Below are positions 35,355-46,604 of a DNA stretch of 64,000 nt, piece by piece. The position numbers and the translations under genes are program-made. This DNA is from Mya arenaria. Lineage: Eukaryota > Mollusca > Bivalvia > Myida > Myidae. The stretch spans positions 23,661,473 through 23,725,472 of the forward strand of contig NC_069126.1 in NCBI RefSeq assembly GCF_026914265.1, written 5' to 3'. Position 1 is the first letter of the stretch. Each line of letters starts with the position of its first letter. A model generated the notes under the pieces. That model saw only the letters and a program-made list of their open reading frames with translations. It was not told where the DNA came from and made no database searches.

Positions 35355-35495
35355 AGTAGGCGGAGCGTAACTGTTCAATAACTAGCGCGCGGATAAGTTA
35401 CAACGCTATTCACCTGTACCGAATGCTAGTTATTGAACGTTATTCTTGATAACATAGTACAAAACAGTTACGCCACCCGCTACCCCCAAGACTGG
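35355..35495. mobile_element. nested inverted-repeat element
   Basis: The outer arms ggcggagcgtaactgtt and aacagttacgccaccc enclose the inner arms gttcaataactagcg and gaatgctagttattgaac. A diverged relative is at 53275-53405, inside an intron of the lectin gene. Confidence 0.6.
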
Positions 35496-35689
35496 GATTT
35501 TACACACCTACTGTAGCGCTCGAGCATAATTTCAATAGCTCGGGATGTAGCTGTAGTAACTGTTTCTTAAGTTGAACTACTGATAATTACATGCTGATTA
35601 ACGAATACACATTCGTTTGATCTTAGAATTTACGACATAAACATTTCGAATTAAAATATTGGCGAATGAACACTGTTCAATTAAGGACG

Positions 35690-35800
35690 CCTTCTAGCTG
35701 GATCATTTATCTGCTTTCCCTATAATTGGTGACGTGTAGAGTATCCTGCAAACATGATAGCTGTATAAATACGGAAGGAAGACAAGCAGGATTTCAAATC
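35690..35800. repeat. duplicated segment, copy 1
   Basis: Aaggacgccttctagctgga and gtatcctgcaaacatgatag reappear, slightly changed, at 36912-37022. The function is unknown. The DNA between the copies (35801-36911) shows no gene. Confidence 0.6.
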
Positions 35801-36911
35801 CAATTTGTGTTTGTTTTATGAAAACGCTCATAACGTGGATTAAACTATTTTTAACCGATTCAACTGGGAGCACTAAGAAATAGTTCCAAATTGGAATGGT
35901 TTTGGTAAGAAATATTTCCTTTTTTATTTTATAAGCTTTAATTTTAAGTCAGGTTTTATTTAAACGAGATACTAATTCGTTTTAACGAGTAAATGAGTCG
36001 TGTAAACGTCATAAAAGTAAGTCGTTTTACCAAGTTAAAAAATAACAAGTATTTACCTCTATTCCATCGCATTTACTTGATACTCACAACTATTTTACAT
36101 TGTACCTTGTTAAGAACTGGATGTGTTTAAAGGAATAGTTTAAGCCTTCTATAAGTGACCCCCCCCCCTCAATATGCGTACAGTACACAACCTCTGTGTA
36201 TTAATCTTAATCTACTTGCCTTGATCCCTCTAGTCAGATCTCCGATCTGAATATCCTGTTGTGCAGTTTTCGAGGTTTTATTATGGAAATTGACCCTAAA
36301 TAAATGGCCCTGAGCCAATAAACGAATACACAGGAAATGGCCCCTACTGTGACACCAGTGCTATTAGCAGGAGATACACAGCAGGGTATTATCATGCCAA
36401 ACATTCCTTAAACTAGGCCTTTAAGAAGGGACATTTTGTTGTTAACTTTGACTTTAAATATGGAAAGAAAAAAGAAAAAAATGGTAAACATTTTTTAGTA
36501 ATGTTATGACATACAAATAAAATTCAATCAATCTGAAAGAATAGATAAGTAATAGAACTGTCGGTATTGGTTTGAACTCCGTAGATCTATAAGGAAATAT
36601 CAGGCACATTTTGGAACTATTATAATTCGTTAATTTACGGTTTGTTTTTAAAATGGAACAGTTACAGACAAAGATGAATACCTTTCAGAAACAAAATATT
36701 TTGTAAGTGGGTATTAGCAACCGGCGTGTGAAGCACAGTGCAATTCGTATTAAGTTAAGAAATTGAAAAAAGAAGTGTTTTGCACTTCGTTTGTGTTACA
36801 AACCATAAGGCCATGTCCGGTACTGCTTTATTATGATAAAATATATAATCGATTGATCTTATATTCGTCAATTTCTGAGAAATCATGCCAGAATCATTTG
36901 GAATTGAACTA

Positions 36912-37022
36912 TTTAATCAAGGACGCCTTCTAGCTAGATCATTTGTCTGATTTTACTATAATGATGACAGTTGTGGTATCCTGCAAATATGGTAGCTGTA
37001 CAAATACGGGGGACATAGACAA
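36912..37022. repeat. duplicated segment, copy 2
   Basis: Same order as at 35690-35800: aaggacgccttctagctaga, then gtatcctgcaaatatggtag, then a gctgtacaaatacgg-type phrase. The copies lie about 1.2 kb apart in direct orientation. Confidence 0.6.
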
Positions 37023-37043
37023 ATACAATTTGTTATATAATCA

Positions 37044-37120
37044 GATACAGTGGACCGATTCTTAAAACCTTGGTTGAAGTTAACAAAGTTGTTAACGTTA
37101 TCTTTGTTAACTTTTTTTTT
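37044..37120. repeat. MITE family B, left-end fragment
   Basis: Gtggaccgattctt leads to gttaacaaagttgttaacgt and tatctttgttaac, matching the left arm of the elements at 11787 and 13448. A clear right arm was not found. The following 37121-37970 shows no gene; the frame at 37450-37698 is unrecognised. Confidence 0.5.
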
Positions 37121-37974
37121 TTAAATTTTGTAATGTTAACTTTAATGGATTACACTTGTGGTCTACTATATTTTTAAAAATTTAGACAGCTATTCCTGCT
37201 TTGATTGATTTTATTTAAACAGAGTTTTTTATTAGAGCGGCTATAAGTTAAGTATTATTTATACAAAAAACTTCATTTAAACAGTTTGATCAATATCAAA
37301 ATTATTATCATATTTAATAAATTAGCAGTCTCATCTAAGTTCAAAGATATGCTCTCAGTGAATATGAAATGAACGAAACACGATACAATTCTTGTTTTCT
37401 TTGAAATATCTATTATGTTCTATAACAATATTTAAAATCTATCGACCCCTTGCATTTCAATGCGCATCGTCGGATATCCCCGATAGTACGCACTGCTCCA
37501 TTGAGTTTCCTTGGACATGGCGCAGTTTCTTTGGTGCCGAATCGGACCTCTTTGGAATCTAAGCCAATGAAATCCCGGTTGTATTATTTTAAGCTGTATA
37601 ACCTCAAATCGAAATCAGGTATCGTCAGATCTACTTTTTGTTATAACATGTTAAAAGAATTAGTGCGCCCGGGTTTCGAAATTGGAGGAATAGTGTAAAA
37701 TAGTGCGAATTAAAAGACCACTTTATGTAAGTACGTTCATAAGATTGCAACGCTAATGTGTATTTTAAAGGAAACCGAAGAGTCTAAAATAAATCTAAGT
37801 GAGGAACCGATAAGAATATGTAAATGATGATAATTACGTAGAAAAGGGAAATGTCTTGACTATAATACCCTGCCTTACTTTAACTAAAACGAATAGTCAA
37901 AACGTCCTTCGCAAATATTTCGTTTTCTTTCATGCTCTTCGATGAAATATGGAGTTTTAAAGGTGAAATAACAA

Positions 37975-38029
37975 CAGTGAAAAAATCAATTTGATATTTT
38001 CACTGCATTGCCTGCAGTGAAAATATCAA
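37975..38029. other. clustered inverted repeats upstream of recombinase
   Basis: Three alternating copies of one motif: cagtgaaaaaatca (37975-37988), ttgatattttcactgca (37991-38007, inverted) and tgcagtgaaaatatcaa (38013-38029). The last two form a perfect 17-bp inverted repeat around the 5-bp spacer ttgcc. The layout is like the core site of a tyrosine recombinase and lies about 190 bp before the Crypton frame. The link to the recombinase is inference. Confidence 0.6.
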
Positions 38030-38216
38030 CATTTGGGACTACTTTTTTCATCAATTGTAGTTACTTCCCTTGGGTCTCAGTAAAACTGAATTACCTCCCT
38101 TGCCAATAAACATGTACATTAAGTTGCGTCTGCAACACTTTTGACAACAGGCCAAAAGTGAAAGCAAATAATAATTTGTGATTTATTTCATTATTTACAC
38201 AGAAAAAAGGTAAAAA

Positions 38217-40076
38217 TGGATGAACTTAACGAAAATGACTAAGATCTCTTGTTTGGAAACATTTTTGATGCGGATGCATTTTTAAATAGTGATTTTGAAA
38301 TTGAACCAGTTGATGAACACACAGCTAGAGAAACAACTTAATTCCCTCAAAATAATGCTGACAGATCCATGCCTGAAGAACATTCCCTAATGTCAGAAAT
38401 AGTGAATGTAAGGGAATTCAGAAATGTGAATGTAGATCATTTTCTCGAAGAAAACGTAAACAAAAATACAGTGAAAAAAAAACAGAAAGTGATCTTAAAG
38501 TTTTCCGCCTTTTTCTTTCTCACAAGGGAGAAACCGCAACATTCAATTTATTCCATCTGGTCAACCAAATGACTTTATCTGCATTTTTTTTGCTATCTGT
38601 AACAAAAAAAAATGGGGAAGAATATGAACCGACAAGTTTGAGAAGCATTGTCAGTTCTATAGACAGACACTTGAAGGCATCACAGTCAAAAGCATGCATC
38701 GTAAACGACATAGAGTTTGCAAAATGTCAAAATGTGCTAAATAGCAAACAGAAATCACTGAAAAAGCAAGGGCTTGGAAACAAACCAAAGGCCGCAGAAT
38801 CCCTGACAAATCACCCTTGGAGATTTCACTGCCAAGTCATTAATTCACTCCATGTGGTTCATATGTGTCACTTTCTTCGGGATGCGCACTGGCACTGAGA
38901 TCCATAATCTTAAGTGGGGTGATGTTTCTGTTGGTCTCGATGATGGCTCCGGACGCGAGTTCTTGCAGCTGTCTACAGAAAGACAAACAAAGACCCGTAC
39001 TGGGGCAAATGCACGAGACATAAGGTATTTACATAACAGTGCCGGTCATATCAAAGCTAGAAAATAAATTATATTTTTGTGTAACAAAATGCTATTGAGA
39101 ATTTGATTTATATATAAAAAAGTAAAAACAAAAAGAATTGTACCAATAATTATTATTTCTAAACAAATAACTTTTCCTTAAAACGACAAAACCAACCAAG
39201 AGCTTATGCTGTGCTGGGAGACCCTGAAAGAGATCCTGTTCATCTATACAGAACATACACAGACAAGCGCCCAGCTGAAATGCTTCAGGAAAACAGCCCG
39301 TTTTTTCTCAGCATTTGTACTTCACGTCAGAGTGGATGGTATAAGAGATCTGCAATGGGTGTTAACAAACTATATAACACCATGAATGAAATGAAAGCAG
39401 ATGCCGGCATTGACGAAGCGAGAATAACTCCCTACAGGTATAGTCAACAATTTATTCAATAAAAAATATCTCACCCTTAAGTTTTTTCCGGTATATTTTC
39501 CATAGTTGTTTTCCCTTGTTGTTGCTCGTGTCAAACATTTGCTCTCGTTTGGATAGATACATTTTAAAAAACAAAACAAATGCTCAAACACTTTTAATTT
39601 CATCTTTGTCAATTTCAGCTGTATTTTGTTATCTGTTGATGTTCTTTTGCAGTGCCAGAAAACGAATGGTTCAGAACCTCAACGACGAAGGTGTACCTCC
39701 CAACCAAATCGTACAAATTTCAGGCCATAAGAATATACACAGCCTGAATAATTACAGTAAATTGAACACAAACCATTCGATGGAGATCTCGGATATTTTG
39801 TCAAATGCTAATTCCAATGGTGGACCAACTAATGCATCCAGAAGAAACTTGCCTGCATCCGATGCTGCTACGAACATGTCCCAGGGTTTCGTTGTAAACA
39901 CCAATTTCATGGGAAATGTCACTTTCAATTTTAAGAATTAAGAACAAAACACTCTCTCGCAAAAGCAGCATGTGGTGAACAGAAATCCACAAATTCCTTC
40001 TCCATGTTCCAGTCAGGGAGAGAAAAGACCTGTCTACAAGAGAATCCGGCTGATATCTGATAGCGAGAGCGATTGA
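38217..40076 (+). pseudogene. Crypton-type tyrosine recombinase, decayed, with introns
   Basis: The coding parts follow the DUF3504/Crypton recombinase order. First comes an N-terminal acidic region, then a core-binding part with KKNGEEYEPTSLRSIVSSID. The catalytic arginine is in FFGMRTGTEIHNLKWGDV. Then come VHLYRTYTDKRPAEML, MGVNKLYNTMNEMKADAGI and the end block KRMVQNLNDEGVPPNQIVQI, SGHKNIHSLNNYS. GT-AG introns are evident at about 39026-39190 and 39438-39652. Several frame breaks and early stops mark it as dead. Across the last intron the joined codons read TPYSARKR, with Tyr where HSxRK would normally supply the catalytic His. In-frame sequence after the stop at 39941 continues to KRIRLISDSESD at 40076, so the ancestral protein was probably longer. 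An AATAAA is at 40229. Cryptons are DNA transposons that use a tyrosine recombinase alone. Confidence 0.75.
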
Positions 40077-40544
40077 ACTAGTTTTTAAAGTTAAACATCT
40101 GTCGTTTTATTTGTAAATCCCCATTTGTTGAACTGACACTCTCGACTTGAAATATACCATTCAGTTAACGCCGAAGCGTGTAATTCGGTTTGTATTCATG
40201 TGCTCTTCAATTGTATTTGTTTATTGTTAATAAACTGTTATTATTTTGAAACATATGCATGAAAAAAAGTTCATTAATATTATTTTTATTAAGTTTGCAC
40301 TGAAACATCAGTAATTTCTAAACTACAGCATAATGACTTGGATAACTATTTTTTCGGCGAACCGGAAATGAAAAATGAGGTCACTCAATTTGCATGAGGG
40401 GCGTCCCACGGGTAGTGTCGTAAATATCACTCTTTTGAAATAAGGGGGTAATGAAGAATTAAATTAAAAAAAACTAATAAAACTCCAAAAATAAGCATAA
40501 AAGAAACAGAACATTTGTTTATTTTAGCGTAAAATCGTATTTAA

Positions 40545-40609
40545 TTTCACTCGTGATCATAGAAAAATTATATTTTCAAAAATATGTTTTTCTATGACAC
40601 TCGTGAAAC
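40545..40609. repeat. 65-bp hairpin
   Basis: The arms tttcactcgtgatcatagaa and ttctatgacactcgtgaaac surround an AT-rich loop. It looks like a very short MITE or hairpin repeat. Confidence 0.55.
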
Positions 40610-42651
40610 TCTACACTAGAAATTCACTTGCGAGATGAAAGCAATGGTTAGATATCCACGTACATGTAGGTTTATCAGTAACCGATATGAAACTAGCTAC
40701 ATGTAAATGTAAAAACATCATCAACTAACTTTACCTATGTTTCGATAATTAAAGGCTATTATCTGTTAAGAGTTTGGGGACACTCAAAACAAAGTTTGAT
40801 TTAATTTTTATTGCCAGTGAACAGAATTGTAAAAAAGTAAAATCACGCTTGTCGTGCCTATAGCCTCTTAACGATATCATTTATTTTGCAATAGATCCAT
40901 TGTATGACGTCATGGTTAATTTTCTATGTTGAAGAACATAACATCGTAACAGACGATTTCATTAGAATAATATTTGTCTTACATATCTCATTTATAACCA
41001 GAGAGAAGCTTACATATCTGGCCTCCGGGTGAGCGTATTTGTTGTTGTTTTTTTTCTCCTGTATTGAAAAACAAAGTAAACTTGGACGATTTTAGAGGGG
41101 CAGGGGGCGGGTGCTAACCCCCTGGACCTGCTCACAGTGCCGAATACGTACAAACATGAAGGTCATGATATTCTTCTATTGCAGAAAGTCCATAACTAAC
41201 CTCCTAGATTATTAGATACTAATCACAGTTATCCACTAATGGTGAGACGTGTATCTCGTATTATGGGCTATAAAAAGTTATTTTCGACGGATAAGAGTCG
41301 AGGTGATTATTATATTATTTTGTTGTTTTCAATAAAATGTGATAAACAAAAATGTTATTATCATTTTTAGCCTTGCAGATTAAGTCAATATTTATTAAAC
41401 TCGTTCAGTTTCCGATAGAAGCAAACTTTGCGCTGGCACACCTCTAAGGATACTTCTTTGTTAGTCATCGTATCTTTTTCAAAATGGCGGCCATTTAAAA
41501 GATGGCCGCCAATCCCGATTGAAAGTAATTATTCTTAAACAACATATTGGATTTTCCGAATTATTAGACCCAAAGGAGTCTCCATGATAATTTTGGTGCT
41601 TGTACCACAATATGATCGACTTATCTGCCGGGCTATCTGTAAGTGGTTTGTTATTCATAAAACCTCGTAATTCATCATATTTTAATCATAAAAAAATGTT
41701 ATGCTTAGAAACTTGCGTTAAGTTTACTTCTGGTGGCTTATTTTTGAAGACGTACAGCGAGAATGAAGCAACATTCTATAGCGCATGCGGTTTTTAAAAC
41801 TGTTTATAGAAATATTCCATTTTTGTCGGAATGTCCCTTTCTATGGTGTATTACGAAACAGCCTTTATGCAAGTGAAAAGTGTGGAAATAGACCAAGCAT
41901 ATCATAAAAACTTGCCATCATTCTTTCCCGCACATAAGTACGTATGTATATGCGCTACTTATTTTCTTATTTTCATGGATAATAACAACAAAAACAACAG
42001 CGTATAATAATTCACAATCAGTGAATTGTTTGTTCGATAATCGAGGCTATCTTGTTGTAACGTAACATCATTGGTCTGTTTCGAAAAATCGAAAGGCAAT
42101 CCTATGCGCTTCTCGGATTCGCTCTGAAATTACATCACCATGTAATCCCTATACGACGTCCGTATGGGACTTGAAATGCAATGACAAGTCCCTGCGCAAT
42201 TATAAATATTATATGAGGATCATTGAGCCCTAATCGTTCTGATTTTAAGACACCTTATACCGTCGTTTTATCAATATGTTATCCGTAGACGAGTCAATCA
42301 ATCGAAGTTTCATATTTCTGAGCTTTCCTAAAACTTTGAAAGACCTATTTATTTATTAACGGTTAAACGGTTAACTTCAAAGAAAAAAATGCACGATTTC
42401 AGACATATTATTATTTACCGGCGAAACATTGATAATGAACGTTACCAAATACCAAATATCAGAAGGCTTTGACCTTATATACGAAATGAGATTATTTCGT
42501 AACACTTTCTCACAAATTCTATAATTATTTTGTTATTTTAAACTTCTAGCCTCATGCCTGAATACTTAAGTGAAGTTATTCCATTTACCAGTTATACAAA
42601 CTACCCATTGCGGTCTGCTACCCATAATGATTTAAGTCATAGATATTCCTG
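40610..42651. other. non-coding, small palindrome with ATGGCGGC motif
   Basis: No gene seen. At about 41484-41515 the inverted repeat atggcggccat / atggccgcc contains the YY1-like core AAAATGGCGGC. The frame at 41600-41797 is unrecognised. Confidence 0.4.
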
Positions 42652-42826
42652 TGAGTTTGGTAAGGGTTCACCAAGCCGGACAAGTGGGTTTCCTCCCGGT
42701 ACTAGGGTTTCCCTTCACAACACAACACCACGCTCTCGTGCAACATCGTGCCAACGAGAGTGACTTAGTATTAGCTATCATAGCTTTCTTTACAATCGTC
42801 GTGAAACACAAAACGTTTAGACTAAC
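42652..42826 (+). mobile_element. 5'-truncated SINE
   Basis: Same body as the SINE at 7008: gtgagtttgg, caccaagccggacaagtggg, ccaacgagagtga and caatcgtcgtgaaa, but without the tRNA head. 5' truncation is the normal outcome of incomplete reverse transcription. It abuts the MITE fragment at 42828. Confidence 0.8.
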
Positions 42827-42827
42827 A

Positions 42828-43030
42828 GTTGGTAAAATCCCCGCCAAATGCCCCCGCATCCCAGGGACCCTAGGTAAGGCCCATTCCCCGCTATATTATG
42901 CGCGAAGACAAAACCACCGCATTCACCCGGCACTGCGGGGCCACCTGAAAGGTAAACACACGACCCATTTCCCGGCTATCCTCGGTATACCCCCGGACCT
43001 GGGGGCTTTGGTTACAATTGACTGGTGCAT
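42828..43030. mobile_element. GC-rich MITE family D, right part
   Basis: It matches the right two-thirds of the element at 45983: ccgccaaatgcccccgcatc, ttcacccggcactgcggggc, then the terminal ttacaattgactggtgcat. The left terminus is missing. Confidence 0.75.
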
Positions 43031-43550
43031 AACTATGGTAAGAATTCCTTTACTTATTTTGCTAAATCTGTATGGAATTCTATACTTGTAAATCAGCGAA
43101 ATCTGCACGAAAATTATTAAGGAGTGTTAAAACTGAAGTTACTGACAGCTAAAACCATTCAGCAATCGTTGATATTTGCTCAAATATCGTCTTTGAAGAC
43201 CACAATTTTCAAAAAGCGTTATTAACAGGTTTCAGCGATTCGTGTTTGCGTGATTGGTTGATTTACAGTATCACGTGATGTTTTCAATGTACATTGTATT
43301 AATGTAAAAATACCAAAATATCCATCTCTGTTTTCTATTTTATTCTTGACTTTACCGGTATGGGTTGGCACCCCACTTAAATCAAAGTATTGATTAATAC
43401 TTTAATATTCTTCTGCAATTTCGATATCATAGAGAAAAAAATAGTGATAATAAGTGATTTCAGATGCAATATCGGGATTGGCGATTCTTTAAAGAATATC
43501 CTTTTTTATGAATAGAAATAGTATGGACAATCATTGGCCATTAAAAGTGA

Positions 43551-43912
43551 CACTCTTATTCAATATCAATGCATACACATGTACAGCAGACATATATTTT
43601 GACTGATGAACCTTTAACTAATTACTTAATAATACCTTTATGGGAAATATTAATTACTGATAACAACATTGTAACCGTGTATATAATAGCTGAAAACGCA
43701 AAAATATTAAATGATTGGTGAATGCTGATTTCTGTGATCTACTATGATCTTAAATGGTAGAAATACTGTGTTTTATGCACATTTCTTTTATATTAAAATA
43801 GGTATCCTTTATAAGAACCATTGTTTTCGACATTTATTTATCCTTTCTGGAATAATAAAACAACAGTATTAATTGTGGTAAATCTTATGTGGGAGTAAGA
43901 GTGCGTCTTTGA
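43551..43912. mobile_element. TTAA MITE family C, copy 1
   Basis: It starts TTAAAAGTGACACTCTTATT and ends around gagtaagagtgcgtcttt. The interior shares taattactgataacaacatt, taaatgattggtgaatgc and gtattaattgtggtaaat with the copy at 59461, and inverted with 62854. Confidence 0.75.
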
Positions 43913-44135
43913 CAAATTGCTTAACGGTTAAGTTATTATTACGTGTATGTTGGACAGCTTGTAGGCGTAAGGCTTTATTGTCAGTTTTCTAATCTTTACT
44001 TGACTGTTCTTGCGTGGGTTCGCACCTCACGAAAACTTGACTATTTTTATCCGTTTAGTTATTTTTTGCGGGTTCGATATTATCAGATGTATTACCGGCA
44101 AAAAAACGTTGCCAAAACATGAGCGAGCCACTTTA

Positions 44136-44454
44136 ATGCACCAGTCAATTATAACCACGCCCCCCGATTCTGCAGGTCCGGGGATATATCGGGGATAGCG
44201 GAGGAAATGGGTCGTGTTTTTACCTTCTAGGTGGCCCCGCAGTGCCGAGTGAATGCGGTGGTTTTGTATTCGCGCTGAAAATAGCGGGGAATGGGCCTTA
44301 CCTTGGATGTCCAGGGTGTGCAGGGACATTTGGCTGTTTTTAACAGCAGTTTGTACCGCAGGGCGGGGATTTAACATGGCATTGGCTGTACCGAAAGTCA
44401 AAGTCTCCACTATTACCCGGAACTGGGGTCCGTGGTTACAATTGACTGGTGCAT
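44136..44454. mobile_element. GC-rich MITE family D, full copy
   Basis: The TIRs atgcaccagtcaattataac and ttacaattgactggtgcat frame about 320 bp that is much GC-richer than its surroundings. It ends about 135 bp before the GPCR start codon and so lies in its promoter or 5' UTR region. Confidence 0.85.
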
Positions 44455-44590
44455 AACGCAGTCGTACAATGATACAACAACACGCATTTAACAGAGTCTG
44501 AATACTTTCGTTAATTTTCACATTTGGCCCTTTAACAAATGAGATTTTACTTTACTTTTCAGTGTTCATAAACTCGCAAGAACCATTCCA

Positions 44591-45682
44591 ATGAATGACA
44601 CAAACCCTACGTCTGTCCTGAGCGGTGGGACGTCCGTCTACGGTTCGATAGCCGGGGCGTTGGACCTCTATTCGCCGCCAGTTCTTATCGCTATTGGAGT
44701 CACGTGTAACGTCCTCGTGATCTGCGTGATGCGACTGCCTTATTTTAAGCACGTGTCCACGTCGTTATACATGTGCACAAACGCCGTGGTGGACAACGCC
44801 AGCCTTCTCGTGGCCTTCCCGCCGCACTGGATTCACGTCAATTTCCCGCGCTTAATTTTCAGGGGAGAGCACGCCCACTTTCTGTGTAAGCTGTTCAACT
44901 TTGTTGGATGGGGGACCAGCAACCTTGGGATTGTCCTCACCGCCGCCATGACGGTGGAGCGAGCCATCGCCGTCACGTTTCCACTTCACGCATCTGCTCT
45001 TTGCACAAAAAGGAGAGCGAAATACGCCACTGTCGCTCTACTGATATTTATATCTATAAAAGACGCCCACTTCCTGTTAAAGTCAACAATGGCGCCTCTT
45101 GAGTTTGAGACCCAGCTTTGTGTGATCGATACGTCGGACCCATACGTCAGATATTACGCGAAAACCGTATGGCCAATAATTCAACACGTATTCTTATTTG
45201 TCACATTTGCTTTCATCATTGTCAGCAACGTTATGATCATCAAACAAACACACTCGATTACAAGTCTAAGTACATCACTAAGAACTTCTTACAGACAGAA
45301 TGGAAACGGAAACCAGCTTACCAACCCAGCACGGTCGAATCAAATGAAAACGCTGACCATCATGCTGTTGATTGATTCTCTATCAGTCATGGTCTGCACT
45401 TTACCCCTTACACTACTGCATTTAATCAACCCGCAGTTTAGCGACCCGGAAATAGGTAACATGCTGTTCTCCATCGGATTTTTTCTTGTGTATGTGAACC
45501 GGTGCGGGAACTTCTTCCTATATTGTATGAGTGGTCAGCGGTTTCGCACAGCACTTCGGCTGCTAGTGTGTGGGGGTGCGAGAAATCTACCCGGGGGTCA
45601 GGCCTTTTTCGTCACTCAAGCCTCCCGTTCCGCTGGTCTGGTCTTGTCGGCATCAGACCTCAACAGTGGTCAGAATTCATAG
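44591..45682 (+). CDS. rhodopsin-like (class A) G-protein-coupled receptor
   Basis: One uninterrupted exon of 363 residues with seven hydrophobic helices. TM1 contains GNVLVICVM, with the conserved Asn at 40, and TM2 has Asp 68. C99 at the top of TM3 and C177 in extracellular loop 2 form the usual disulphide. After TM3 comes ERA (123-125) where DRY is normal. TM6 has TLP instead of CWxP, and TM7 ends NFFLY (307-311) instead of NPxxY. N2 lies in an NDT glycosylation site. It would sense a peptide or small ligand at the cell surface; the ligand cannot be told. The profile resembles invertebrate orphan or neuropeptide receptors. An acceptor-like tttacttttcag ends at 44562, so a non-coding 5' exon is possible. 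AATAAA at 45876 may end the transcript. The frame is intact despite the surrounding MITEs. Confidence 0.88.
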   Translation: MNDTNPTSVLSGGTSVYGSIAGALDLYSPPVLIAIGVTCNVLVICVMRLPYFKHVSTSLYMCTNAVVDNASLLVAFPPHWIHVNFPRLIFRGEHAHFLCKLFNFVGWGTSNLGIVLTAAMTVERAIAVTFPLHASALCTKRRAKYATVALLIFISIKDAHFLLKSTMAPLEFETQLCVIDTSDPYVRYYAKTVWPIIQHVFLFVTFAFIIVSNVMIIKQTHSITSLSTSLRTSYRQNGNGNQLTNPARSNQMKTLTIMLLIDSLSVMVCTLPLTLLHLINPQFSDPEIGNMLFSIGFFLVYVNRCGNFFLYCMSGQRFRTALRLLVCGGARNLPGGQAFFVTQASRSAGLVLSASDLNSGQNS

Positions 45683-45875
45683 ATAAGTTATAACCGAGTA
45701 TAAGGATGGTCTAGGGATATATATGCCCGCCTGGTCCGGGGCAGCCCGGCCCCGGTATGAGCCCTTAGTCTCGGTCGGCCGGGCTTGAGACCGGGACCCG
45801 AAGATGGACGGGTCAAAAGGTTCGGTTGTTGACGGATTAGGATGGCATAGGACTACTCTTTTGTTATTTTAAGAG

Positions 45876-45881
45876 AATAAA
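45876..45881 (+). promoter_or_regulatory. candidate poly(A) signal of the GPCR gene
   Basis: AATAAA lies about 195 bp after the stop codon. Between them, at about 45725-45790, is a GC-rich stretch (gtccggggcagcccggcccc) able to fold into a hairpin. Use is inferred. Confidence 0.45.
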
Positions 45882-45982
45882 ATGTGCATGCACTTGCAAG
45901 TGAATAACTATAACTAATAAAATAACTAGTATTTTAAACCATAGGAGACAATTGTCTTTGTAACTTGAATTGTCCGGTTATA

Positions 45983-46294
45983 ATGCACCAGTCAGTTGTA
46001 ACCACGGCCCCCTCAGGTCCGGGGAATAGCGGGGACTTTGACTTTCGGTCCAGCAAAGCCCGGGTAAAAACCCGCCCTGCGGGCACGAACTGCTGGTTAA
46101 ATTCCCACCAAATGCCCGCGCACCCCAGGGCCTTAGGTTAGGCCCACTCCCCGATATATTTGGCGTGAAGACAAAACCGCCGCATTCACCCAGCACCGCG
46201 GGGCCACCCGAAAGGTAAAAACACAGCCCATTACCCCAGCTACCCCCGGTATACCACCGGACCTTGAGGGTCGTGGTAACAATTGACTGGTGCA
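45983..46294. mobile_element. GC-rich MITE family D, third copy
   Basis: The TIRs atgcaccagtcagttgtaac and taacaattgactggtgca frame ccgccctgcgggcacgaact and ttcacccagcaccgcggggc. Together with 42828 and 44136, it brackets the GPCR gene. Confidence 0.85.
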
Positions 46295-46604
46295 AAACAA
46301 CAACACATTGTTGTCAATGTTGACAAGTACAGAACAAATCAGTATGTTGTAACACGATTGGAGTTATTTAGCATTTTAGCCGAATAAAATGAAACGTATA
46401 CTTACGAAGTTCTTATTTTGTTATATGTGCATGTTTTATTAATCGAGATATTCACTAAGAGTGTCTTGCAACAACCATGGCATTAAAACGAAAGGTTTGA
46501 AATGCTGAGTATATAAGATAATATGTAAACATGAAAAACGGACAAACATGTTTTACTTCAGAATAAGTTACAGTATTAAGATTGAACTTGAATCATTGGC
46601 AATA

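Noticed and set aside
42651-43091. 146-residue frame
   Set aside because: It runs through a SINE body and a MITE fragment; its apparent length comes from GC-rich repeat sequence.
44027-44521. 164-residue minus-strand frame
   Set aside because: Lies over the GC-rich MITE upstream of the GPCR; it resembles 42651-43091 only because both are the same MITE.
45978-46295. 105-residue minus-strand frame
   Set aside because: Covers exactly the third copy of the same MITE.
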